Origin: Spirochaetota bacterium
Lineage (GTDB): Bacteria; Spirochaetota; Spirochaetia; Treponematales; Treponemataceae
Assembly: GCA_023393015.1 (NCBI GenBank)
Contig: JAEWMY010000033.1
Span: forward strand, 32,370-96,369
DNA: 64,000 nt
Direction of reading: 5' to 3'
Below the pieces are notes generated by a model. That model searched no databases and was not told the origin of the DNA. It saw only the letters and a list, made by a program, of their open reading frames with translations. Position numbers and translations under genes: made by a program. This document shows positions 51,165-59,054 of the stretch, piece by piece (position 1 is the first letter of the stretch; the number at the start of each line of letters is the position of its first letter).

Positions 51165-52685
51165 ATGGAAGCCGATACCGAACGCGACGCGCGCGACAAC
51201 GGCGCGACCGGCGCTCGAACGACGCGCGTCGAGCGCGACCAACTCGGCGAGATGACCCTGGAAGCGGGCGACCTCCTCGGCATCCATACCCGTCGCGCGA
51301 TGGACAACTTCCGTCTCTCGGGCCGCGCGGTCAGCCCGCGGCTCGTGCGCGCCTACGCCCTCGTCAAGAAGGCCTGCGCGCGCGCGAACGCCGAAACCGG
51401 TTGGCTCGACCCCGATATCGCGGGCGCGATCGAGCGCGCCGCCGACGAGGTCGCCTCGGGAGTTCACGACGCCCTCTTCTCGATCGACGCCCTCCAGGGA
51501 GGCGCCGGCACCTCGACGAACATGGCATTGAACGAGGTGCTCGCGAACCGAGCGACGGAATTTCTGTCGGCGGAATCGTCCCGTGTCCAGCCGGCCGACA
51601 CGCGCGCGGCGGGCTTTCCGTCCCGAGCCGTCAGCCCTCTCGACCACGTCAACCTCCACCAATCCACGAACGACACGTATCCCACGGCCCTCAAGGTGTG
51701 CCTCATCGGCCTCGTCCGCGAGGCCGCGGGCGCGGCGCAAGTCCTGCAGGGCGAACTCCAAAAGAAGGAAAAGGAATTCGCGCGCGTCGTCACCGTCGGC
51801 CGCACCGAAACGCAGCCCGCCGTCCCCATGACGCTCGGCGCCGAGTTCTCCGCTTTCGCCGAATGCGTCGGCCGCGACCGCTGGAGGGCCTTCAAGTGCG
51901 AAGAACGCCTCCGCGTCGTGAACCTCGGCGGCACCGCCGTCGGGACCGCGCTCGCTTCGCCCCGCCGCTACGTCTTCTGCGCGACGGACTTGCTCCGCGA
52001 GATCGCCGGCTACCCGCTCGCGCGCGCTGAAAACCTCATCGACCAGACGGCGAACTCGGACGCCCTCGTCGAGGTCGCCGGGATTTTCCAGGCGGCCGCG
52101 TCGAACCTGGTCAAGGTTTCGCGCGACCTCCGCTTCCTCGCGCACTCCGGCGAGCTCCTCCTTCCCGCGGTCCAAGCGGGCTCCTCGATCATGCCCGGGA
52201 AGGTAAACCCCGTCATACTCGAGGCGGCGATCCAGTGCGGCATGCGCATGCGCGCGTCCCTCTCCGTCGTCGCTGAAGCGGCCTCGCAGGGGACGCTCCA
52301 GATAAACGAATACCTGCCGCTCGTCGCGGACGCGATGATCGAGTCGCTCGAACTCTACGTCGCGGCGGCGGGAACGCTCGCCCGGCACGTCTCGGGTATC
52401 CGCGCCGACGAAGCCGCGTGCGCCCGCCTCGTCGACTCGAACCCCATGACCGTCACCGCCTTCGTCCCGCTCGTCGGCTACGACGGCGCCAAGACACTTC
52501 TCGACGAATGGAGGGCCGACGCGCGAGCCCTCCCGCTCCGCGCCTTCCTCGCCGAACGGCTCGGATCCGAAACGGTCGAGAAGACGCTCTCCCCCGCGGC
52601 GCTCACCTCGCTCGGCTTCGCGGGCGAACCCGACCTCGCCGGAAAACCCGGCGCGACGCGGCCCGACAAAGGAAGGACTTCATGA
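51165..52685 (+). CDS. aspA: Aspartate ammonia-lyase-family enzyme of the hyd cluster
   Basis: 506 residues of the fumarase/aspartase superfamily: GGAGTSTNMALNEVLANRA, HVNLHQSTNDTYPTA and the catalytic loop GSSIMPGKVNP. Its N-terminus (MTLEAGDLLGIHTRRAMDNF) matches aspartases that occur between hydrogenase-maturation genes in other anaerobes. It would deaminate aspartate to fumarate and NH3; why it sits with the maturases is not settled. It starts 8 nt after hydG (GGAGA upstream) and its stop overlaps the hydF start (ATGA). Confidence 0.9.
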   Translation: MEADTERDARDNGATGARTTRVERDQLGEMTLEAGDLLGIHTRRAMDNFRLSGRAVSPRLVRAYALVKKACARANAETGWLDPDIAGAIERAADEVASGVHDALFSIDALQGGAGTSTNMALNEVLANRATEFLSAESSRVQPADTRAAGFPSRAVSPLDHVNLHQSTNDTYPTALKVCLIGLVREAAGAAQVLQGELQKKEKEFARVVTVGRTETQPAVPMTLGAEFSAFAECVGRDRWRAFKCEERLRVVNLGGTAVGTALASPRRYVFCATDLLREIAGYPLARAENLIDQTANSDALVEVAGIFQAAASNLVKVSRDLRFLAHSGELLLPAVQAGSSIMPGKVNPVILEAAIQCGMRMRASLSVVAEAASQGTLQINEYLPLVADAMIESLELYVAAAGTLARHVSGIRADEAACARLVDSNPMTVTAFVPLVGYDGAKTLLDEWRADARALPLRAFLAERLGSETVEKTLSPAALTSLGFAGEPDLAGKPGATRPDKGRTS

Positions 52686-53959
52686 ACCAGACGCCCAAGG
52701 CCCTTCGCCTCCACATCGGAATCTTCGGACGCACGAACGCGGGAAAGTCGAGCTTCGTCAACCTCGTCACGAACCAGGAAACCTCGATCGTCTCTCCCGT
52801 GGCGGGAACGACGACCGACGTCGTCAGAAAGAGCATGGAGCTCCTCCCGCTCGGACCCGTCACCTTTCTCGACACTGCCGGGATCGACGACTCGGGCGAA
52901 CTCGGAATTCTTCGCGTCTCCCGCACGAAAGAGGCCCTCGCCTCGAGCGACGTCGCCTGTCTCGTGGCGGAACCGAACGTATGGGGACCGTACGAGAAAG
53001 CGCTCGCCGAATCCTGCGCCGCGCAAAAAACGCCCCTCGTCGTCGCCGTCAACAAGACGGACCTCGCCGAAAGCTCGCCCGAATTTCTCGAGACGCTCTC
53101 GCGGGTGACGCCGCACGTCTTCTCCCTTTCGTGTACCCTTGCCGCGCGCGACGGCGGATCGCGCGAACGCGTCATGTCCGAGTTCAAGCGGCTCCTCATC
53201 GCCGCCTGCCCCGATTCCTTCCTCGAGCCTCCCGCGATACTCGGCGACCTCCTCCCCGCGGGCTCGTCCCTCCCGCTCGCCTGTCTCATCGTGCCGATCG
53301 ACCTCCAGGCGCCCAAGGGCCGGCTCATCCTCCCGCAAGTGCAGGCGATCCGCGACGCCCTCGATTCCGACGCCGCGGTCGCGGTCGTCAAGGAGCGCGA
53401 ATACCGCGCCTTTCTCGACCGCCTCGCTTCTCCTCCCGACCTCGTCGTGTGCGACTCCCAGGTCGCCCTCAAGATGGTCGCGGACACGCCTCCCGGAGTT
53501 CCCTGCACGACCTTTTCGATTTTGTTCTCGCGCTTCAAGGGAAACATCGACGCGATGGCGGCCGGCGCCGCCGCGATCTCCCGCCTGAAAGACGGCGACC
53601 GCGTCCTCGTCGCGGAGGCCTGCACGCACCACGCCCTCGAGGACGACATCGGGCGCGTCAAGATTCCCCGCTGGCTCCGCGAATACTCGGGACTCGACCT
53701 CGCCGTCGACCACGCCGCGGGCAAGGACTACCCCTCCGACCTTTCGAGCTACAAGCTCGCCGTTCACTGCGGGGCTTGCACCCTCACGCGACGCGAGATG
53801 CTCTGGCGGCTCGAACGCGCGAGAGAGGCGGGAGTGCCCGTCACCAACTACGGAATGGCGATCTCGGCCCTGCAGGGCGTCATCGAGCGCACTCTTTCCC
53901 CTTTCCCCTCGGCCCTCGACTCGTACCGAAACGCCCTGACGTCCGGAGGTCATTCATGA
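52682..53959 (+). CDS. hydF: [FeFe]-hydrogenase maturation GTPase HydF
   Basis: 425 residues. The scaffold on which the 2Fe subcluster is assembled before transfer to HydA. N-terminal Era-like GTPase: G1 GRTNAGKSS, G3 DTAGIDD, G4 NKTD. The C-terminal 4Fe-4S site is intact: C314-x-H316 (CTHH) and H362-C363-x-x-C366 (HCGAC). The start overlaps the aspA stop; the stop overlaps the hydE start. The frame is open upstream of 52682, but that part is a shadow of aspA. Confidence 0.96.
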   Translation: MNQTPKALRLHIGIFGRTNAGKSSFVNLVTNQETSIVSPVAGTTTDVVRKSMELLPLGPVTFLDTAGIDDSGELGILRVSRTKEALASSDVACLVAEPNVWGPYEKALAESCAAQKTPLVVAVNKTDLAESSPEFLETLSRVTPHVFSLSCTLAARDGGSRERVMSEFKRLLIAACPDSFLEPPAILGDLLPAGSSLPLACLIVPIDLQAPKGRLILPQVQAIRDALDSDAAVAVVKEREYRAFLDRLASPPDLVVCDSQVALKMVADTPPGVPCTTFSILFSRFKGNIDAMAAGAAAISRLKDGDRVLVAEACTHHALEDDIGRVKIPRWLREYSGLDLAVDHAAGKDYPSDLSSYKLAVHCGACTLTRREMLWRLERAREAGVPVTNYGMAISALQGVIERTLSPFPSALDSYRNALTSGGHS

Positions 53960-55041
53960 TACGGAACGATTTCGCCCGGCTCGTCGAAGACCTTTTCCCT
54001 GACGCGAACGACCCCGCGGTCGTCGACGCCCCGGAGGCCGCGCTCGTTACCCTTCTCGAGTCGGACGATCCGGAAGAGAACGAACTTCTCTTCGAAAGGG
54101 CGCGAGCGGTACGCGACGCGCACTGCGGAAGGCGGATGGTCGTGCGCGGGCTCGTCGAGTTTTCGAGTTATTGCCGGAACACCTGCAAGTACTGCGGACT
54201 CAACCGATCGAACGGCAAGGCCGAGCGATACCGCCTCTCCGCCGACGACATCGTGATGAGCGCCCGTCTCGTGGACGAGGCGGGAATCCGCACGATCGTC
54301 CTCCAGTCCGGAGAGGACGGCTACGACGCGCGCGAACTCGCGAGCGCGATCCGCTCGATACGCGAAAAGTACGACATGGCGATCACCCTCTCGGTCGGCG
54401 AGCGATCGCGCGAGGACTACGCGCTCTGGCGGGATGCGGGCGCCGACCGCTTCCTCCTCCGCGTCGAGTCGATCGACCCTGACCTTTACCGTTCCCTCCA
54501 CGAAGGCCGCGAGCTTTCGACGAGGCTCGAGTGCCTCGAAACCCTCCGCGAACTCGGCTACCAGGTAGGAAGCGGCGTCATGATCGGCCCTCCCGGCCAA
54601 ACGACCTCCCACCTCGCGCGCGACATCCGCTTCCTCGCCTCCCGCGAGTTCGACATGATCGGCGTCGGCCCCTTTATCCCGCACCCCGACACGCCGTTCG
54701 CGGACGCGAATGCGGGAGACGTAAGTCTCACCCTCCGCGTCGTCGCCCTTCTCCGCCTCGTCACGCGAAACGCGTGGCTCCCCGCCACGACCGCCCTCGG
54801 GAGCATGGACAGGGATTACCGCGTCGACGCGCTCAAGGCGGGCGCGAACGTACTCATGCCGAACTTCTCTCCGGTGGAAGTAAAGAAGAAATACGAAATC
54901 TATCCGGGTAAACGATGCGTCACCGAGCGGACCGGCGCGTGCGCGGGTTGTACGGAAGGACTCGCGCGCGCGGGAGGACTCGAGATCGACTGGTCCCGCG
55001 CCGACTCCCTCAAGATGGAGAGGCGCCTCTCGGCAACCTGA
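53956..55041 (+). CDS. hydE: [FeFe]-hydrogenase maturase HydE
   Basis: 361 residues, radical SAM. C73-x3-C77-x2-C80 (CRNTCKYC) binds the SAM cluster; VLQSGED and the TALGSMD region line the barrel. The optional second cluster motif C-x7-C-x2-C is present at the C-terminus (RCVTERTGACAGC). Processes the Fe(CO)2CN synthon made by HydG. GGAGGT lies 6 nt upstream and the ATG overlaps the hydF stop. Last gene of the operon and convergent with the sigma-54 activator. No hydrogenase structural gene is in the window. Confidence 0.96.
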   Translation: MIRNDFARLVEDLFPDANDPAVVDAPEAALVTLLESDDPEENELLFERARAVRDAHCGRRMVVRGLVEFSSYCRNTCKYCGLNRSNGKAERYRLSADDIVMSARLVDEAGIRTIVLQSGEDGYDARELASAIRSIREKYDMAITLSVGERSREDYALWRDAGADRFLLRVESIDPDLYRSLHEGRELSTRLECLETLRELGYQVGSGVMIGPPGQTTSHLARDIRFLASREFDMIGVGPFIPHPDTPFADANAGDVSLTLRVVALLRLVTRNAWLPATTALGSMDRDYRVDALKAGANVLMPNFSPVEVKKKYEIYPGKRCVTERTGACAGCTEGLARAGGLEIDWSRADSLKMERRLSAT

Positions 55042-55063
55042 GTTCTGCCGCCACCGACACCTC

Positions 55064-56548
55064 CTACCGCGCGCGAATCCCGAGTTTTTTCATCTTGCTC
55101 TGTAGCGTCGTCGGTTTCATACCGAGCCTCAAGGCGGCGCCGTCGGGGCCGTACACCTTCCCGCCCGAGGCGGCGAGGGCCTCGCGTATCGTCCGCTCCG
55201 TCGCCTCGGCAAGGGTCGTGACCCACGGCGTTGACCGGGCCGCGGTCCGGTTCGCGGGGCGAATTCCGGGTCCTGCCATCGCGAGGTGCTCCCGCCCGAT
55301 CTCCCCGCCCCGGGCGAGAATGGCCGCCCGTTCCACCGCGTTCCGGAGCTCGCGCACGTTTCCCGGCCACGGTCGCTCCGCGATCGCCTCGAGCGCCTCG
55401 GCGGCGAACGATAGGCCTTCCCAGCCGGCGCGCGATCGAAGTCGCGAAGCGAAAAGCTCGGCGAGCCGTATCGCGTCGTCGTCGCGCTCGCGAAGCGGCG
55501 GCAGGGAGATGGGGAACACCGACAGCCGGTAAAAAAGGTCCTCGCGAAAGCGACCCGACTCGACCGAACGCTCTAGGTCGACGTGCGTCGCCGCGATCAC
55601 CCGAACGTCGACGCGAACCGCCTGTTCCCCGCCGACCCGCTCGAACCGTCCCTCCTGCAAAACCCGCAAAAGCTTCGGCTGTATCTCGCCGGGAAGGTCG
55701 CCGATCTCGTCGAGAAATAGCGTGCCCCCGTTCGCGAGCTCGAACCTCCCCTTCCGGAGCGCTTGCGCGCCGGTAAACGCGCCCTTCTCGTGCCCGAAAA
55801 GTTCGCTTTCGGCGAGCGTCTCCGGAAAGGCCGAACAGTTCACCGCGACGAAGGGGCCGTCCTTTCTCGCGGACAGCCGGTGAACGAGCCGCGCGGCCTC
55901 CTCCTTTCCGGTTCCCGTCTCGCCGAGAAGGAGCACGGGAGACTCGGTGGAGGCGACGAGGGTCACGAGATCGATAACCGCCTTCCAGGCGGGCGACTCG
56001 CCGACGAAAGAGCGGTAGACATCCGCGTCCCGCGCGAGGAGCCGGTTTCGCTCCTCGGCGAGCCGAGCCGCGCGGCCCTGCAACTCCGCCTCGTGTCCCG
56101 CCTGTACGAGGGCGATGGCGATGAGCCGCGATATCACCCCGATGAACCTGAGTATCTCGGGGGAGAACACCCCGCACCGCCGGTGGTCGAGCGTCAATAG
56201 CCCGATCACCTCGCCCGAGACGATAAGCGGGGAGGCGAGGCAGGAGTGCCCGTCGGGCATATCGAGTATCTCCTCGTAGGTATCGAGGTGCTCCTCGTCC
56301 TCATTGAACAATTTCGGTTTCGCCTCGTCGAGGAGCCGTCGCAAATCAGGCCGCTTGTCGAGCGAGAGGGAAAAATGCGAAAGCCGCGGCCCCGACAAGG
56401 GACCCGTCGCGGTATGCACCCGCAGGGTATCCCCTCCCTCGAGACCCAGGACCACGGCGAGTTCATAGTCGACGAGCTCGTGAAGGGCCTCGAGAACGAT
56501 CTCCATCGTTGTCGATTGCGACAACGTATTTTCGGTGTTTAACGACAT
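55064..56548 (-). CDS. NorR-like sigma-54-dependent transcriptional activator
   Basis: 494 residues. N-terminal GAF sensor (about 20-165), AAA+ domain (about 185-420) with Walker A GETGTGKE, the sigma-54 contact loop ESELFGHEKGAFTGA and GGTLFLDEIGDL, then a Fis-type HTH (GAALRLGMKPTTLQSKM). In the GAF domain DTYEE...GHSC resembles the NorR segment holding the iron-site Tyr/Asp and the conserved His/Cys, but one NorR arginine position appears to be Asp, so NO sensing is only a suggestion. Divergent from a peroxiredoxin with a sigma-54 promoter, its obvious target. The start at 56548 is 9 nt after TTGAAA-17-GATAAT; the frame opens at 56596. Confidence 0.9.
   Translation of the reverse strand: MSLNTENTLSQSTTMEIVLEALHELVDYELAVVLGLEGGDTLRVHTATGPLSGPRLSHFSLSLDKRPDLRRLLDEAKPKLFNEDEEHLDTYEEILDMPDGHSCLASPLIVSGEVIGLLTLDHRRCGVFSPEILRFIGVISRLIAIALVQAGHEAELQGRAARLAEERNRLLARDADVYRSFVGESPAWKAVIDLVTLVASTESPVLLLGETGTGKEEAARLVHRLSARKDGPFVAVNCSAFPETLAESELFGHEKGAFTGAQALRKGRFELANGGTLFLDEIGDLPGEIQPKLLRVLQEGRFERVGGEQAVRVDVRVIAATHVDLERSVESGRFREDLFYRLSVFPISLPPLRERDDDAIRLAELFASRLRSRAGWEGLSFAAEALEAIAERPWPGNVRELRNAVERAAILARGGEIGREHLAMAGPGIRPANRTAARSTPWVTTLAEATERTIREALAASGGKVYGPDGAALRLGMKPTTLQSKMKKLGIRAR
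56507..56526. promoter_or_regulatory. Candidate upstream activator site
   Basis: CGTTGTCG-attg-CGACAACG, 8-bp perfect arms. It lies inside the first codons of the activator gene, about 180 nt upstream of the peroxiredoxin start, a normal distance for an enhancer-binding protein. Could also autoregulate the activator gene. Confidence 0.6.
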
Positions 56549-56557
56549 ATCGGTTTG

Positions 56558-56586
56558 ATTATCAACGATAATTCGGTGTTTTTCAA
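56558..56586 (-). promoter_or_regulatory. Sigma-70 promoter, leaderless, for the sigma-54 activator gene
   Basis: Minus strand TTGAAA (56581-56586), 17-bp spacer, GATAAT (56558-56563), 9 nt to the ATG. No Shine-Dalgarno. The -10 overlaps the small palindrome TTGAT-t-ATCAA (56555-56565). Confidence 0.7.
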
Positions 56587-56670
56587 GCAAAAACATGCTT
56601 CAACCTATTGCAGCCCCAAACAGACAGATATCATTTCTTTATGATGTATAGGTTTACGAGTTTTTTATTC

Positions 56671-56688
56671 TTGGCATGGAAATTGCAA
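56671..56688 (+). promoter_or_regulatory. Sigma-54 (-24/-12) promoter of the peroxiredoxin gene
   Basis: TTGGCATGGAAATTGCAA matches the sigma-54 consensus (TGGCAyG-N4-TTGCA), with GG and GC separated by the required 10 nt. Predicted start near 56698, then GGAGA and the ATG at 56727. Confidence 0.88.
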
Positions 56689-56726
56689 TACAGATGTCAG
56701 ACACTTACCATATAGGAGACACAGAC

Positions 56727-57440
56727 ATGGAAAATCAAACCGCACCGACCACGCTTCCCCGCATCGGCGAAAAGGCCCCGGCCTTCAAGGCGGTAACCAC
56801 CCAGGGCCCGATCGATTTCCCCAAACAGTACGAAGGATCATGGGTTATCCTCTTCAGTCACCCCGCGGACTTTACGCCCGTATGCACGAGCGAGTTCATG
56901 ACCTTCGCCACCCTCGAGCCCAAATTCGACGAGCTCAACTGCAAGCTCGTCGGCCTTTCGGTCGACGGCCTCTACAGCCACATCGCCTGGCTCCGCACCA
57001 TCAAGGATAAGATCGACTACAAGGGGATGAAGGACGTCGAGGTCAAGTTCCCGCTCATCGAGGACATCACGATGGACGTCGCCAAGGCCTACGGAATGAT
57101 ACAGCCGGGCGAGTCCAACACGAAGGCCGTCCGCGCCGTCTTCATCATCGATCCGAAAGGCATCATCCGAGCGATGATCTACTACCCGCTCAGCATGGGC
57201 CGCAACTTCGACGAGCTCATCCGCGCCGTCCAGGCGCTCAAGGCAGCCGACGAATTCTCCGTCGCGACCCCCGCCGACTGGCGACCCGGAGACGACGTCA
57301 TCGTCCCGACCGCCGGTTCCTGCGGAGTCGCAAAGGATCGCATGGACGGAAAGGAGGCTGGTGTCACCTGCCATGACTGGTTCTTCTGCACCAAGAAGAT
57401 CGACAAGGACACCGTCCTCAAGGCGATCGTAAAAAAGTAA
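56727..57440 (+). CDS. Peroxiredoxin (Prx6-like, extra C-terminal cysteines)
   Basis: 237 residues. Thioredoxin-fold AhpC/TSA domain with the peroxidatic site HPADFTPVCTSEF (C53), followed by the Prx6-type extended C-terminal domain. Three further cysteines (C199, C215, C221, the last two in TCHDWFFCTKK) match the resolving-cysteine arrangement of archaeal-type Prx6 enzymes. Reduces peroxides in the cytosol. The start at 56727 is fixed by the sigma-54 promoter and GGAGA 9 nt upstream; the frame opens at 56676 before the transcription start. Ends at a strong terminator. Confidence 0.94.
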   Translation: MENQTAPTTLPRIGEKAPAFKAVTTQGPIDFPKQYEGSWVILFSHPADFTPVCTSEFMTFATLEPKFDELNCKLVGLSVDGLYSHIAWLRTIKDKIDYKGMKDVEVKFPLIEDITMDVAKAYGMIQPGESNTKAVRAVFIIDPKGIIRAMIYYPLSMGRNFDELIRAVQALKAADEFSVATPADWRPGDDVIVPTAGSCGVAKDRMDGKEAGVTCHDWFFCTKKIDKDTVLKAIVKK

Positions 57441-57500
57441 GAGCTCCGGCACGCCGCGCCGAAACGTCACGCCGAAGGCTCAATGACGTCGCGCGACGTA

Positions 57501-57533
57501 AAAAAAAAGACCGGGATACGTCCCGGTCTTTTT
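57501..57533. terminator. Bidirectional intrinsic terminator
   Basis: Stem GACCGGGA / TCCCGGTC (57509-57528) with loop TACG, preceded by an A tract and followed by five T. Lies between the convergent peroxiredoxin and YjbQ genes. Confidence 0.93.
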
Positions 57534-57552
57534 CATTTTTGCTTACGCTCAC

Positions 57553-57942
57553 TTACGTCACGGACACGAGAAGGTGCCGGCTCCGCGGCCCGTCGAACTC
57601 GCAGAGGTAGATGCCCTGCCAGGTCCCGAGTACCGGCCTTCCGGCCGACACGATCACCGTGACCGACGAGCCGAGCGCGCTCGCCTTGAGGTGGGCGGCC
57701 GAGTTTCCCTCGGCATGACGGAACTCCGCCCGGTCGGGATAGGCCCGCTCGAGCCCGAGCAGCATGTCGCGCACGACGTCGGGGTCGGCGTTCTCGTTGA
57801 TCGTCATCCCCGCCGTCGTGTGCGGGCAGAAGGCGACGCACACGCCGTCCCCGATCCCGCTTTCGCGGATCGCCTCGGCGACGCGCTCCGTCACGTCGAC
57901 GAAACCCTCCCTCGCCGTGGCGACGACGTAATCGCGTACCAT
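57553..57942 (-). CDS. yjbQ: YjbQ/UPF0047 family protein
   Basis: 129 residues, full length for this single-domain family. Signatures: FCPHTTAGMTINENADPDV, HLKASALGSS and GTWQGIYLCEFDGPR. The His and Glu residues of these segments form the family's conserved active-site-like pocket; weak thiamin-phosphate-synthase activity has been reported for E. coli YjbQ, but the physiological role is unclear. It starts 6 nt after the SH3-protein gene, so it is the second gene of a two-gene operon. Confidence 0.9.
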   Translation of the reverse strand: MVRDYVVATAREGFVDVTERVAEAIRESGIGDGVCVAFCPHTTAGMTINENADPDVVRDMLLGLERAYPDRAEFRHAEGNSAAHLKASALGSSVTVIVSAGRPVLGTWQGIYLCEFDGPRSRHLLVSVT

Positions 57943-57948
57943 GCGAGA

Positions 57949-58848
57949 CTACTCGCCCTTTACGAACCAGGCGTCGAACACCCAGCCTTCCTGCGGGGCG
58001 GAGATCTTCACCCAACGTCCCGTATCGCTTCCTATCGTGAACTCCGCGATCGTCTTCTCGACTGCGGTAACCTTCTCGCCCTTCTTTACGGCGACGAGCG
58101 CGACGCCGTACACGGAGGGAACGTCGCGCACGTTGACGGTATCGGTGGCGGTCAGCGCCGTGGCGAAGGCCTCGGTCTGAATCGTGCCCGGCTCGAACGC
58201 CGACTTGATCTCGCCGATGATCTGGCTGAACGCGGATCCCGGATATTTCTGGTTGATAATCTGCAGGGTCTTTTCCTTGAGGGCCTTCTTCTTGTGATCC
58301 TTGAGCGACGAAAGGAGGAGTGCCACGCCGACGTCGCGGTCAAGCACGGAAACGTCCGACACGAGGATGAACTTGTTGGTTACATAGGAACCGCGCGCGA
58401 CGTCGTATCCCGAAACCTTGAAGTACTCGGAACTTCCGGGAACGTCCGAGACGGCGACGACGGAAGCTCTCTGTACGATCGTATCCGTTATGCCCCGGTC
58501 GTTCGGCTGCGAAAAGAGCGTCGCGATCGACCCGGTTACCGCCGCGAGCGAGCGCACGTCGCGGGCGACTTGGGACTCGATGACGTAGCCGTCGTCTCCC
58601 GTGTCCGTCTTTACCTTCAGGAGATCGAAATCGTTTCCCTTGTACGATCCCTTCGTGGTGTTTTTCGACACGGACGTCAGTTCCTGCCCCAGTCCGAGAC
58701 TCGCGACCCAAGTCATCGCGCTTCCCTTCAGCGTCCACAGCGACGCGCCTTCCTTGATGACGTACGATTTGCCGTTCGCTTGGGCGAACGCGGCCGACGG
58801 AAGCAGCGCGAAGGCGCACGCGAGCGTGAATGCCAGAATTTTTCTCAT
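57949..58848 (-). CDS. Exported SH3-like domain protein
   Basis: 299 residues with a cleavable signal peptide (AFA|QANG near 22). At least two bacterial SH3-like segments can be seen: one in the middle (GSIATLFSQPNDRGITDTIVQRASVV) and one at the C-terminus (TDTVNVRDVPSVYGVALVAVKKGEKV ... GRWVKISAPQEGWVF). Such domains bind peptidoglycan or proteins at the envelope; the function is unknown. AAGGAG lies 9 nt before the ATG; a TATACT -10-like box is at 58898-58903 on the minus strand. Confidence 0.75.
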   Translation of the reverse strand: MRKILAFTLACAFALLPSAAFAQANGKSYVIKEGASLWTLKGSAMTWVASLGLGQELTSVSKNTTKGSYKGNDFDLLKVKTDTGDDGYVIESQVARDVRSLAAVTGSIATLFSQPNDRGITDTIVQRASVVAVSDVPGSSEYFKVSGYDVARGSYVTNKFILVSDVSVLDRDVGVALLLSSLKDHKKKALKEKTLQIINQKYPGSAFSQIIGEIKSAFEPGTIQTEAFATALTATDTVNVRDVPSVYGVALVAVKKGEKVTAVEKTIAEFTIGSDTGRWVKISAPQEGWVFDAWFVKGE

Positions 58849-58935
58849 GAATGATACTCCTTGCGGTTAAATACGACGCGCACGCGTCACGTCCGTTAGT
58901 ATAACCCCGATTTCCCGAACTTCCAGCGCGCGGCG

Positions 58936-58971
58936 AAAAAAAACGCGGAAACGCCTCATGGCGTCGCCGCG
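58936..58971 (-). terminator. Intrinsic terminator of the nfnAB operon
   Basis: On the minus strand CGCGG / CCGCG encloses an inner ACGCC / GGCGT hairpin and is followed by eight T. It lies 84 nt past the nfnB stop codon. Confidence 0.8.
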
Positions 58972-59054
58972 CTCTTCCATATACGTCACGACTACGAAAT
59001 GCCCGATGATCCCGTCAAGCGGTCAGTCCGCCAAGCGATGTTCCCGTCAGGCGA

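Noticed and set aside
57949..58848. SH3-domain protein as a toxin or amidase
   Set aside because: No catalytic domain or immunity-type neighbour is visible; only SH3-like segments can be supported.
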